Source: Mucilaginibacter corticis (GTDB lineage: Bacteria; Bacteroidota; Bacteroidia; Sphingobacteriales; Sphingobacteriaceae). From it: a stretch of DNA of 64,000 bases. Location: positions 248,001 through 312,000 of the forward strand of contig NZ_VLPK01000002.1 of the NCBI RefSeq assembly GCF_007558865.1, read 5' to 3'. Under the pieces are notes generated by a model. That model worked only from the letters and a program-made list of their open reading frames with translations. It was not told the DNA's origin and searched no databases. This document shows positions 16,745 to 24,460 of this stretch, piece after piece. Made by a program: the position numbers and the translations under genes. The first letter of the stretch is position 1, and each line of letters starts with the position of its first letter.

Positions 16745-17287
16745 TTACCCTTTCTTTGACGGATTTTTAGGGGCGCTAACTTTGGCTGCTTGCGCCTTTG
16801 GCGCAGCGGCTTTTTTAGGGGCCGGTTTGTCTTTTGGTTTTTCGGTGATTTTTACCGGAGCCGCAGCCTCAGCAGTTTCACCTTCTGCAGTTGGTGCCGC
16901 AGGCGCTTCCTCATTAAATAAAGGCAGCTCTTTCAAAATGTTGAACCAGTTTAAGATTTTCTTCATGTCAGAAGCATAAACTTTTTCTTCATCATGGCCC
17001 GGGGCTATTTCCCTGAAAAAGCTTCTTAGTTTAGTGCCATCAGCTTTAGCGTCAGGAACGTTGGCAGCGATTTTTATACGCGCTAAAACATCAGTTAGCT
17101 TTATATCTTCGTCATCACCAAAAATGGTAATTTCATCCAATGCCGCTAATTTGGCGGTTGACAGGTTGGCTATCAGTTTAGTTTTTTGCGCGTCAAGGCT
17201 TTCTAAAACAAAACCTGTTTTGTTTTGTGCCAGTGCTTTCCACAATCCCGGCTTGCCCGATACTGATACGATTCCGCTTAAATTCAT
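16745..17287 (-). CDS. DUF5606-family protein
   Basis: 180 residues. The N-terminal 130 residues (MNLSGIVSVSGKPGLWKAL, VLESLDAQKTKLIANLSTAK, DEITIFGDDEDIKLTDVL) match the Bacteroidota-restricted DUF5606 family as I know it. The C-terminal 45 residues are an Ala/Pro/Lys-rich, probably disordered tail. No signal peptide, so cytosolic. Function unknown. A cyclophilin gene lies just upstream on the same strand, separated by an imperfect inverted repeat. Confidence 0.8.
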   Translation of the reverse strand: MNLSGIVSVSGKPGLWKALAQNKTGFVLESLDAQKTKLIANLSTAKLAALDEITIFGDDEDIKLTDVLARIKIAANVPDAKADGTKLRSFFREIAPGHDEEKVYASDMKKILNWFNILKELPLFNEEAPAAPTAEGETAEAAAPVKITEKPKDKPAPKKAAAPKAQAAKVSAPKNPSKKG

Positions 17288-17297
17288 ATAGTGAGTA

Positions 17298-17367
17298 TTT
17301 AATGGTGAATGGTGAACGGTAAATAGTAAATATAAATTTCACTATTCGCCACTCACCATTCACTAAA
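17298..17367. repeat. Imperfect inverted repeat built from heptads
   Basis: The left arm uses units such as GGTGAAT and GGTGAAC with AATAGT. The right arm beginning ACTATTCGCC is its approximate reverse complement. It fills the 80-base gap between the cyclophilin stop and the DUF5606 start. Confidence 0.65.
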
Positions 17368-17829
17368 TTATTCTTCTGTTATTTCTATTGATATGATCTT
17401 ATCGCCCTGGCGGATATCATCAACTACATCTACGTTTTCAATAACTTTACCAAAGCAGGTATGGTTACGGTCAAGGTGAGCAGTGTTGGCACGGCTGTGG
17501 CAGATAAAAAATTGTGACCCGCCGGTGTTACGGCCTGCATGCGCCATTGATAATACACCACGGTCATGATATTGCAGTTCGCCGGTTAGCTCACAGTCAA
17601 TATGGTAACCAGGACCGCCGCTGCCTGCTTTATAAGCAGTCGACGCGTCTTTAGAGAAAGGGCAGCCACCTTGTACCATAAAGTTAGGGATAACACGGTG
17701 AAACGCCAATCCGTTGTAAAATCCTTCTTTAGCTAATTTTTTAAAATTTGCTACTGTGTTAGGCGCATCAGTATCGTAAAACGATACGGTCATATCGCCT
17801 TTGTCAGTTTTTATAATTGCTTTACTCAT
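17368..17829 (-). CDS. Cyclophilin-type peptidyl-prolyl cis-trans isomerase
   Basis: 153 residues, the size of small bacterial cyclophilins (PpiB-like). Catalyses proline isomerisation. Key segments are visible: GLAFHRVIPNFMVQGGCP (catalytic Arg, Phe, Gln), MAHAGRNTGGSQFFICH and LDRNHTCFGKVIENVDVV. No signal peptide, so cytosolic. A TAnnTTTG box lies 22 bases upstream of the ATG. Confidence 0.94.
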   Translation of the reverse strand: MSKAIIKTDKGDMTVSFYDTDAPNTVANFKKLAKEGFYNGLAFHRVIPNFMVQGGCPFSKDASTAYKAGSGGPGYHIDCELTGELQYHDRGVLSMAHAGRNTGGSQFFICHSRANTAHLDRNHTCFGKVIENVDVVDDIRQGDKIISIEITEE

Positions 17830-17851
17830 TTCAAATTTTTTAATAGGTTGG

Positions 17852-17859
17852 CAAAGGTA
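17852..17859 (-). promoter_or_regulatory. Putative cyclophilin -7 box
   Basis: TACCTTTG on the minus strand, 22 bases before the ATG; it agrees with TAnnTTTG. No clear -33 element. Confidence 0.45.
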
Positions 17860-17868
17860 GTAATTTTT

Positions 17869-17903
17869 AGAGATTGGAGATTAAAGATTAGAGATTAGTT
17901 AAT
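17869..17903. repeat. Heptad repeat tract (AGAGATT type)
   Basis: Units AGAGATT, GGAGATT, AAAGATT and AGAGATT follow each other with an exact 7-base period, then a degenerate AGTTAAT. Intergenic. Confidence 0.7.
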
Positions 17904-17920
17904 TGTGGATTGTTGATATG

Positions 17921-18244
17921 CTACAAAACAAGCAAATCTGGGTTTAAAATATCTATAATTCTACCTGTCCCTATTACTCTCGAACCTTCTCTAAATTCAA
18001 ATTCCAAATATTTTTTTAACTTATGTTTGAAAAAATCGACCGATAAGATAGATATCTCGGCAGAAACACTTTCTCCGGGATACACAATTTCTTTATTGAG
18101 GAATTTTTGTTGCCCCGTTGTTTGATACTCGCTAAACGCAAATTTGATATGCGGGCGATAGCCTGACAATGCCGAAGTCGATCGTCCACCTTGCTCGTTT
18201 GTTCTATATGTCAATTCCGCAATAAAATCCGGCTGTTTGTTCAT
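17921..18244 (-). CDS. Free-standing EF-Tu domain III-like protein
   Basis: 107 residues from the ATG at 18244 (MNKQPDFIAELTYRTNEQGG); an upstream in-frame ATG at 18259 adds five residues. The pattern AEL.Y.T.EQGGR......YRPHIKF, IVYPGESVSAEISILS and FREGSRVIGTGRI closely follows the third (C-terminal) beta-barrel domain of elongation factor Tu. The GTPase domain and domain II are absent, and no remnants are present on either side. In EF-Tu this domain binds tRNA and EF-Ts; the role of the free domain is unknown. Transcribed divergently from the next gene. Confidence 0.75.
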   Translation of the reverse strand: MNKQPDFIAELTYRTNEQGGRSTSALSGYRPHIKFAFSEYQTTGQQKFLNKEIVYPGESVSAEISILSVDFFKHKLKKYLEFEFREGSRVIGTGRIIDILNPDLLVL

Positions 18245-18279
18245 GCTAGCAATATACAATGATTGCTACATTTATTCGT

Positions 18280-18287
18280 TACATTTG
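18280..18287 (+). promoter_or_regulatory. Putative -7 box of the first amidotransferase-like gene
   Basis: TACATTTG matches TAnnTTTG and lies 8 bases before the ATG at 18296. This also argues against an upstream start at 18263. Confidence 0.45.
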
Positions 18288-18295
18288 ATATAGCA

Positions 18296-19591
18296 ATGAA
18301 ACGAGCCAATAAAAAACCTTTTACCTGTCGCCCTTTACCTTTTAGCTTGCTGCTTTTCGCCTTTTACCTTTTGCCTTTTATAACAAAGGCCGCATCTATA
18401 TTAATGCCGATGGACGAGGCGCAAAAAAATCACCTTAAGGCCTATGGTATCGCGTTTTGGGTTTTGAAAAATGGGGGTGAGGTTGACTGGCTGCTCAACT
18501 ACCGTGGCGGCAGTTTCATGACCACTTATGATAAAAAACTGGAAGACGAATGCAACATCCGCGGTATCAGCTACGAGGTTTTGGCCGATGCCAAGGTAAG
18601 CGAGATCATTACGCAGGTAAGCGATCCATCTGTTAATATGGATCTGGTAAAACTGCAAAAAGCGCCCAAAATCGCTGTGTATTCGCCAAAAAATAAACTG
18701 CCCTGGGATGATGCCGTTACCCTGGTGTTAAAGTATGCCGAGATTCCGTTCGACCTGGTGTATGATGAGGAAGTGCTGCGTGGAGACTTGCCGAAATACG
18801 ACTGGCTGCATATGCACCACGAGGACTTTACCGGGCAGTACAGTAAATTTTTCGCAGGGTTTAGTAACGCGCAATGGTATGTTGACGATAAAAAGGCACA
18901 AGAAGATATGGCCGCTAAGCTGGGCTTTAAAAAAGTATCGAAAATGAAGCTGGCCGTGGCGCAGCATATTCGTGATTTTACCGCGGGTGGCGGCTTTTTG
19001 TTTGCCATGTGTTCAGGTACCGAAACATTTGACGTGGCGCTGGCAGCAGGCAATACAGATATTTGCGAAAGCATGTTTGACGGCGACCCTGCCGACCCCA
19101 ACGCGCAAAGCAAGCTTGATTTTACGCAGACCTTCGCTTTCCAGAATTTTAATCTTGACCTTAACCCGTTATCTCACCGGTTCAGCGATATTGATGTTAC
19201 CACCACGCGCGAGGTTAACCGCACGGATGATTTTTTTACGCTGTTTGATTTCTCGGCAAAGTGGGATGTTGTGCCCAGCATGTTAACGCAAAACCATGAT
19301 AAAGTAATAAAGGGCTTCATGGGCCTAACCACCGCCTTTAATAAAAACACCATTAAACCTGGCGTAACCATTATGGGCGATATGAAAACGGCTAACGAGG
19401 TACGTTATATCCACGGCGAGTACGGCAAAGGGCAATGGACTTTTTACGGCGGCCATGATCCCGAAGATTACCAGCACCAGGTAAGTGACCCGCCGACCGA
19501 TCTTAATTTGCATCCAAACTCACCTGGTTACCGGCTGATTTTAAATAATGTGCTGTTTCCTGCCGCTAAAAAGAAAAAGCAGAAAACGTAG
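18296..19591 (+). CDS. Secreted class I glutamine-amidotransferase-like protein (copy 1)
   Basis: 431 residues. As I recall, pipelines call Bacteroidota relatives asparagine synthetase B, but no ATP-pyrophosphatase SGGxDS motif is present. The layout fits a class I amidotransferase/BPL_N-like fold: a domain with VYSPKNKLPWDDAVTLVLKYA, a nucleophile-elbow-like GGGFLFAMCSGTE with Cys, and a C-terminal GQWTFYGGHDPED that could supply His/Glu. The conserved YDEEVLRGDLPKYDWLHMHHEDFTGQY is the strongest family block. The N-terminal signal peptide is encoded by a 7-base-period repeat (18318-18381). The stop codon touches a REP-like hairpin. A close paralogue follows. Confidence 0.7.
   Translation: MKRANKKPFTCRPLPFSLLLFAFYLLPFITKAASILMPMDEAQKNHLKAYGIAFWVLKNGGEVDWLLNYRGGSFMTTYDKKLEDECNIRGISYEVLADAKVSEIITQVSDPSVNMDLVKLQKAPKIAVYSPKNKLPWDDAVTLVLKYAEIPFDLVYDEEVLRGDLPKYDWLHMHHEDFTGQYSKFFAGFSNAQWYVDDKKAQEDMAAKLGFKKVSKMKLAVAQHIRDFTAGGGFLFAMCSGTETFDVALAAGNTDICESMFDGDPADPNAQSKLDFTQTFAFQNFNLDLNPLSHRFSDIDVTTTREVNRTDDFFTLFDFSAKWDVVPSMLTQNHDKVIKGFMGLTTAFNKNTIKPGVTIMGDMKTANEVRYIHGEYGKGQWTFYGGHDPEDYQHQVSDPPTDLNLHPNSPGYRLILNNVLFPAAKKKKQKT
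18318..18381 (+). repeat. Heptad tract encoding a signal-peptide core
   Basis: About nine 7-base units (CTTTTAC, CTTTTAG, CTTTTCG, CTTTTGC and variants) with one single-base slip at 18360. Read in frame it gives the hydrophobic stretch LPFSLLLFAFYLLPF. Confidence 0.8.
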
Positions 19592-19592
19592 G

Positions 19593-19616
19593 CCCCTCAG
19601 CCCCCTGAAGGGGTAG
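19593..19616. repeat. Short palindromic REP-like hairpin between tandem paralogues
   Basis: CCCCTCAGCCCCCTGAAGGG: the CCCCTTCAGG/CCTGAAGGGG-type hairpin starts two bases after the stop of the first copy. Confidence 0.55.
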
Positions 19617-19637
19617 TTTTAGTTTTAAAAGGATAAT

Positions 19638-20918
19638 ATGATGCATCGTATACAATACCTTTTAGCCTTTACCTTTCTCCTTTCAGCCTTCGGCTTAAAG
19701 GCGGCTTCCATTCTTATACCTATGGATGAAGCGCAGAAGGATCATTTAAAATCGTACGGAATTGCTTTTTGGGTATTGAAGAACGGGGAGGAGGTTGACT
19801 GGCTGCTAAATTATCGCGGCGGCAGCTTCGTGACCAAATATGACCCCAAAACCGAAAATGAATGCAAAGTACGCGGCGTTAGCTATGAGGTTTTAGCGGA
19901 CGATAAAGTAAGCCAAATTATCGCCCAAATAAATGATCCATCGGTAAATATGGATGTGGTGAAATTGCAGACGGCCCCGCGCATGGCTGTATATTCGCCT
20001 AAGACAGGGGTTAAGCCGGCTGATGACGCGGTTATACTGGTGCTGAAATATGCCGAGATCCCGTTCGACCTGGTGTATGATGAAGAAGTGTTGCGCGGCG
20101 ACTTAAATAAATACGACTGGTTGCACCTGCACCATGAAGATTTTACGGGGCAGTACAGTAAAGAAAGCCGCGGCCGGTACGCCGAAAAATTTCAGGAGAT
20201 AAAGGCGTCGCAGGAGGCTACGGCTAAGAAATTTGGTTATAGCAAGGTGTCAAAAATGAAACTGGCGGTAGCGCAAAATATCTGCAGCTTTTGTGCCGGT
20301 GGTGGTTTTTTACTGGCGATGTGTTCGGGCGCGGATAGTTTTGACATAGCGTTAGCGGCGCAGAATACCGACATTGTTGATGAGCAATATGATGGCGACC
20401 CGCCCGACCCGCAGGCACAATCAAAGCTTGATTTTAGCCGGACCTTGGCTTTTCAAAATTTTACGGTAGTTACGGGGAGTTATCCCTCAGGCCGAAGCGG
20501 TGGCCGGTTCAGTAATATTGATGTAAGCAACACACGGCATATTGCGCAGGAAGACGATTTTTTTACGCTTTTTGATTTTTCGGCAAAGTGGGATGTGATA
20601 CCCAGTATGCTCACCCAAAATCACGAACGGGTAATAAAAGGCTTTATGGGCCTGGCTACCGCGTTTGATGAACGTAAGATAAAATCGACCGTAACTATTA
20701 TGGGCGAACTGAAATCGGCCAATGAGGCCCGCTACATTCATGGCGAATATGGCAAAGGGCAATGGACCTTTTACGGCGGCCACGACCCGGAGAACTACCA
20801 GTATAATCCCAATGAACCACCAACAGACCTGAGCCTGCACCCAAACTCGCCGGGGTATAGGCTGATCTTAAACAATGTATTGTTCCCTGCCGCGAAGAAG
20901 AAAAAATTGAAGACCTGA
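19638..20918 (+). CDS. Secreted class I glutamine-amidotransferase-like protein (copy 2)
   Basis: 426 residues, a tandem paralogue of the preceding gene with most blocks conserved: ASILIPMDEAQKDHLKSYGI, YDEEVLRGDLNKYDWLHLHH, GGGFLLAMCSGADSFD (Cys retained) and GQWTFYGGHDPENYQ. It starts at ATG 19638 or the adjacent ATG at 19641. Its signal peptide is also read from a heptad repeat tract (19659-19700). The copies differ most in the region after EDFTGQYSK and near the variable loop before the LFDFSAKWDV block. Likely periplasmic; substrate unknown. Confidence 0.7.
   Translation: MMHRIQYLLAFTFLLSAFGLKAASILIPMDEAQKDHLKSYGIAFWVLKNGEEVDWLLNYRGGSFVTKYDPKTENECKVRGVSYEVLADDKVSQIIAQINDPSVNMDVVKLQTAPRMAVYSPKTGVKPADDAVILVLKYAEIPFDLVYDEEVLRGDLNKYDWLHLHHEDFTGQYSKESRGRYAEKFQEIKASQEATAKKFGYSKVSKMKLAVAQNICSFCAGGGFLLAMCSGADSFDIALAAQNTDIVDEQYDGDPPDPQAQSKLDFSRTLAFQNFTVVTGSYPSGRSGGRFSNIDVSNTRHIAQEDDFFTLFDFSAKWDVIPSMLTQNHERVIKGFMGLATAFDERKIKSTVTIMGELKSANEARYIHGEYGKGQWTFYGGHDPENYQYNPNEPPTDLSLHPNSPGYRLILNNVLFPAAKKKKLKT
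19659..19700 (+). repeat. Heptad tract encoding the paralogue's signal peptide
   Basis: Six consecutive 7-base units: CTTTTAG, CCTTTAC, CTTTCTC, CTTTCAG, CCTTCGG and CTTAAAG. It is more diverged than the tract in copy 1 but has the same period and position. Confidence 0.7.
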
Positions 20919-20924
20919 TAAGGT

Positions 20925-21365
20925 TCAAGCGGGTTTCACCGGCTCCAGGCCATAATTTTTCATAATGGCGAGCACCTTTTGCATATCCGGCGGGCCGCCC
21001 GCATTAATCACAGCGGCTATTTCCCGGAAATAAGCCGGGCCTATTGACGCAGGTGACAAGGTACAAAGCACTCTCGCCGGTTGATCATAAGGATTGCTAA
21101 AGCCATGTACAACGCCCCTTTTTATAAAACATTTGTCGCCGGAGTGCATTTCCCTTATTTCTGAGCCAATGGTTTGCATGAGCGTACCTTCCAGCATATA
21201 CGCTATTTCATCTACTTCAACATGAAAGTGTGGCGCAGGCACCTTTGCATTGGGTGGCACAATCATTTCAAACTGTACCATTGTGCCCTCGGTGTCATCA
21301 CCATCAAGCAAAAAATTGAGTTCAAGTCCACCTATACGAATAGTTTCTTTAAAAGAAGGGAACAT
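20925..21365 (-). CDS. Cupin-domain protein
   Basis: 146 residues forming one small beta-barrel. The first cupin motif is seen in PAPHFHVEVDEIAYMLEGTL with His, His, Glu metal ligands; the second is GDKCFIKRGVVHGFSNP with the final His. It may be a regulatory or catalytic cupin; substrate not apparent. Convergent with the amidotransferase-like pair, 6 bases from its stop. Confidence 0.85.
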   Translation of the reverse strand: MFPSFKETIRIGGLELNFLLDGDDTEGTMVQFEMIVPPNAKVPAPHFHVEVDEIAYMLEGTLMQTIGSEIREMHSGDKCFIKRGVVHGFSNPYDQPARVLCTLSPASIGPAYFREIAAVINAGGPPDMQKVLAIMKNYGLEPVKPA

Positions 21366-21452
21366 AAGGAATCGGCTTTTATAATTATGTGAACCAAGAT
21401 AAGTTTTCAGTCCGACAAATGCAAGTTACCGCCAGTATAAACTTCGTAGTTC

Positions 21453-21502
21453 AGTTTGCAGTTATCAGTTTGCATATTACTGCAAACTGATAACTGCAAA
21501 CT
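21453..21502. repeat. Perfect 22-base inverted repeat of heptads
   Basis: The left arm (21453-21474) consists of AGTTTGC, AGTTATC, AGTTTGC plus A. The right arm (21481-21502) is its exact reverse complement, with a 6-base spacer TATTAC. It lies between the cupin gene start and the porin stop, and could act as the porin terminator hairpin. Confidence 0.85.
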
Positions 21503-21513
21503 ACCAACTGGAT

Positions 21514-23646
21514 CTATTGGAAAAACATCCACCTTACACCAAATTTAAGCGCATGGTCTTGTTGCGGGTAGCGGTTAACCGTGTAATAGCCGTTGCTGAA
21601 CAGCCCCTGGTTTGCATAATCATATTGTACAAACACGTTTGTGTTTTTGATAGTACCTTTCAGGAATACTGTCCCAACAGGGTAAGATGTGTAAATAACA
21701 TTTTGCCCGTTATAAAACTGGCCCAGGCCAACTGCATATGACGGCGCTGTATAAGTGGTATTATAGCGCACATTAAGCCCTGCCGACATATGCAGCGTAT
21801 TAAACAGGAAAGCGTTGTAATAAAGGCTGCTGTAGGTATAAACTTCGGGTACGCGCAGGGTTGATTGATAGTCGGTCTTTTCGTAAACAATATAGTTATC
21901 AAAGTGCAGTTCGCGCCAGCTTAAGTTTTTGCCCAGGCTTACTTTCAATAAGTTAATATCATTACCTAACTGAACAGGGTGCGCATCGCTACCGCCCGGT
22001 TGCGACACATAATAAAGGTAGTCGGCAATTAAAAAATACTCTGCTTTCAGGTCAAGCTGCAGTGGGTCATTGATATAGTTGAATGACAGGCTGGTAGTTT
22101 TTTGGTTACTGAAACTATTATGAAATATGTAATGGTTAGTTACCCAACTGGTAGCCTGCAATGGCGGCGAACTGCTTTGCTGGTATCCTTCCAGAATTAT
22201 TTTACCTGCTTTGTTACCACCTGCCAGCAATAGCTTGGCATCATACAAAAAGTCGCCAAAGTTGCGGCCTACGGCCACCTGGTTTACTGTGCCTTCAAGG
22301 TCTATCCGGTCGCTAAAGCGGTAACTTAGTTTACCCCGTATGGTGATGTTTTGGAATGATGCGTCCTGTTTCTTGTCAGCTTTACGTAGTTTTTGGCCGT
22401 ATTGGTCAACCAGGGTATCACTGACAAATTGGGTGTACGTATAAAAATCGTGCGTAAGGCCCAGGTCAAGCTTTAGCTCGTTTTTGGCAATTTTTTTTCC
22501 TTTGCTTCTTAAATAAAAGCTGTACCCAAAATCATTCTGTATGTGCGTTACCGTAAGCGAATCCCTTGACCGGTTTGAGCTAAAGTAATAATCAGGAAAT
22601 ACGTTATACTTATCTATATCGTTTTGAAAAAATTCGTACTTGCTTACGTCATAATTAAAGGTATAATTAACACGCTGAGTTGGTAACACTTTGGGTGTAC
22701 CGCCTTTCAAATTGGCGGTATCGATATGGCCTATGTAATAAAACTGTTTAAGGTAAAGGCCTGTTGATTTCCAGTTTTCATAGTTGTTGGGCAGGCGTAC
22801 CGTTTCAGTTTTTTTATCAAAAGACCCCACTGTAAAAACAGAATCGTTTAATATAGATCCTGTTTCGGGCGATTTAAGGTTATTGTATATCAAATTGGCC
22901 AACAGGTTGTACCGCTTGCTTTTTGATTCGTACCAGGTAAACGCGGCGGCGTTCAGGTCGCTCACATTTTGACCTAATACCCGGTTGCTTGAATAAAAGT
23001 TACGCGATCCTATAAAATTTAAGTTAAAACCGATATTTAAATTAGGATTAACGTTTTGGGTGTGCATGAGTTTAAATACCTGTTCTGCAGCACCCCCGGT
23101 GTAAAGGCTTAATACGCTATAGGGTACCCTGGCTTTATAATATTGGATATCTTCAGGCTTAAGTTTCCACAGATCAAGCGCGTGCAGGCCCACATCAAAG
23201 CCAATTGTTTTGGCCGGGGTAAACAGTAAACTGCGGCTGGCCAGGCCCTCGCTGCCACCTAAACTTATTTGCGGCGCGCGGGGCTGAAAAAGCGGGCTGT
23301 AGTTTTCAAAATTGGTTAACGTGGTATCAACAGCAAACAATTGTGTACTATCCCTGAGAAATCTTTCACTGGTTACCCTGATAAATTTTGAATTGAAGAT
23401 AACCGAATCGCGCGCACGTTCTTCACGTTTACGCATGCTGTCGATCTGCGCGTCGCCGGATATTTCTTTCGGCCGGGTGGTTGTATCATTAGGATTGTAA
23501 CCCCGCCTGTTGTAAGGGTTATTAGGATTATTCGGGTTATTCGGATCGTACCTGTTAGGATAATTTGGGTTGTACTGTTGGGCCACAGCAAATTGCGCCG
23601 CAAAACAGATCAGTAACAACAGTATGTATTTTAACTTATCAGGCAT
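21514..23646 (-). CDS. Putative outer-membrane porin (Bacteroidota putative porin family)
   Basis: 710 residues with a signal peptide (YILLLLICFAAQFAVAQQ). An Asn/Pro-rich linker (PNNPNNPNNPYN) follows, and then a long beta-barrel with segments such as SLGGSEGLASRSLLF, YSVLSLYTGGAAEQVFKL and NPNLNIGFNLNFIGSRNFY that identify the Bacteroidota putative porin family. It ends in an aromatic strand (LKFGVRWMFFQ). Its start overlaps the nucleoside phosphorylase stop by 8 bases, so it is the last gene of an lpxK / phosphorylase / porin operon. Confidence 0.85.
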   Translation of the reverse strand: MPDKLKYILLLLICFAAQFAVAQQYNPNYPNRYDPNNPNNPNNPYNRRGYNPNDTTTRPKEISGDAQIDSMRKREERARDSVIFNSKFIRVTSERFLRDSTQLFAVDTTLTNFENYSPLFQPRAPQISLGGSEGLASRSLLFTPAKTIGFDVGLHALDLWKLKPEDIQYYKARVPYSVLSLYTGGAAEQVFKLMHTQNVNPNLNIGFNLNFIGSRNFYSSNRVLGQNVSDLNAAAFTWYESKSKRYNLLANLIYNNLKSPETGSILNDSVFTVGSFDKKTETVRLPNNYENWKSTGLYLKQFYYIGHIDTANLKGGTPKVLPTQRVNYTFNYDVSKYEFFQNDIDKYNVFPDYYFSSNRSRDSLTVTHIQNDFGYSFYLRSKGKKIAKNELKLDLGLTHDFYTYTQFVSDTLVDQYGQKLRKADKKQDASFQNITIRGKLSYRFSDRIDLEGTVNQVAVGRNFGDFLYDAKLLLAGGNKAGKIILEGYQQSSSPPLQATSWVTNHYIFHNSFSNQKTTSLSFNYINDPLQLDLKAEYFLIADYLYYVSQPGGSDAHPVQLGNDINLLKVSLGKNLSWRELHFDNYIVYEKTDYQSTLRVPEVYTYSSLYYNAFLFNTLHMSAGLNVRYNTTYTAPSYAVGLGQFYNGQNVIYTSYPVGTVFLKGTIKNTNVFVQYDYANQGLFSNGYYTVNRYPQQDHALKFGVRWMFFQ

Positions 23647-24460
23647 TTAAACCGGCGATCAATTCTTTAAGTATTAGGGTCATTTTCGGTTCGGCTGCGC
23701 CTGCCACCGCTATAATTTCTTCAATAGATACCGGTTTAAGCTGTTCAGGGAATCCCTCGTCCGTTAAAACAGATATGGCAAATACCGGCAGGCCCATGTG
23801 GTTAGCTACAATTACCTCGGGTACGGTACTCATGCCTACCGCGTCGCCGCCAATTATCCTTAAGTATTTGTATTCTGCCCTGGTTTCTAAATTGGGGCCG
23901 GTTACGGCAACATATATACCTTTATGGCAGGTTATATTATTTTTTGAGGCGATGTCAAGCCCTTTTTCTATCAGTGCATATTTATAAGGCTCGCTCATAT
24001 CCGGGAAACGCGGACCCATTTCATCATCATTGCGGCCAACCAGCGGGTTATGGGGCTGTAAGCTGATGTGGTCTTCAATGATCATCAGGTCGCCTTTTTT
24101 AAACGATGGGTTAAGCGCCCCGCTGGCGTTTGATACAAACAGCGTTTTAATGCCCAGCATTTTCATGATCCGTACCGGGAAGGTGATCTGCTGCATGCTG
24201 TAGCCTTCATAATAGTGTAATCGGCCCTGCATGGCAACAACTTTTACGCCACCCAATGTGCCAAATATCAGCTTGCCCGAATGGAACTCTAAAGTTGAGA
24301 TGGGAAAATCAGGGATATTGCTGTACATTAACTGTTTTTCAACCTCAATTTCGGTTACCAGGCCGCCAAGACCGGTACCTAATATGATGCCTACCTCGGG
24401 CACAAAATCGCCTATGCGGTTTTTAATGTACTGGGTGGTGCTCTCTAAATTTTCTGACAT
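23639..24460 (-). CDS. Purine-nucleoside phosphorylase (trimeric class)
   Basis: 273 residues from the ATG at 24460 (MSENLESTTQYIKNRIGDF). Splits purine nucleosides with phosphate for salvage, in the cytosol. Phosphate/base-site signatures are VGIILGTGLGG, MQGRLHYYEGYSMQQITFPVR, LFVSNASGALN and GDAVGMSTVPEVIVANH, as in the punA/deoD-II trimeric family. It overlaps lpxK by 38 bases and the porin by 8, so the three genes are translated from a single tightly packed operon. Confidence 0.93.
   Translation of the reverse strand: MSENLESTTQYIKNRIGDFVPEVGIILGTGLGGLVTEIEVEKQLMYSNIPDFPISTLEFHSGKLIFGTLGGVKVVAMQGRLHYYEGYSMQQITFPVRIMKMLGIKTLFVSNASGALNPSFKKGDLMIIEDHISLQPHNPLVGRNDDEMGPRFPDMSEPYKYALIEKGLDIASKNNITCHKGIYVAVTGPNLETRAEYKYLRIIGGDAVGMSTVPEVIVANHMGLPVFAISVLTDEGFPEQLKPVSIEEIIAVAGAAEPKMTLILKELIAGLNA

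Noticed and set aside
18263-18295. Upstream start for the first amidotransferase-like gene
   Set aside because: It would include the TAnnTTTG box at 18280-18287 in the coding region; the ATG at 18296 gives a normal signal peptide.
18296-20918. Asparagine synthetase B as the function of the tandem pair
   Set aside because: No ATP-pyrophosphatase SGGxDS motif and no N-terminal Cys2 amidotransferase; only a class I-like Cys elbow is visible.
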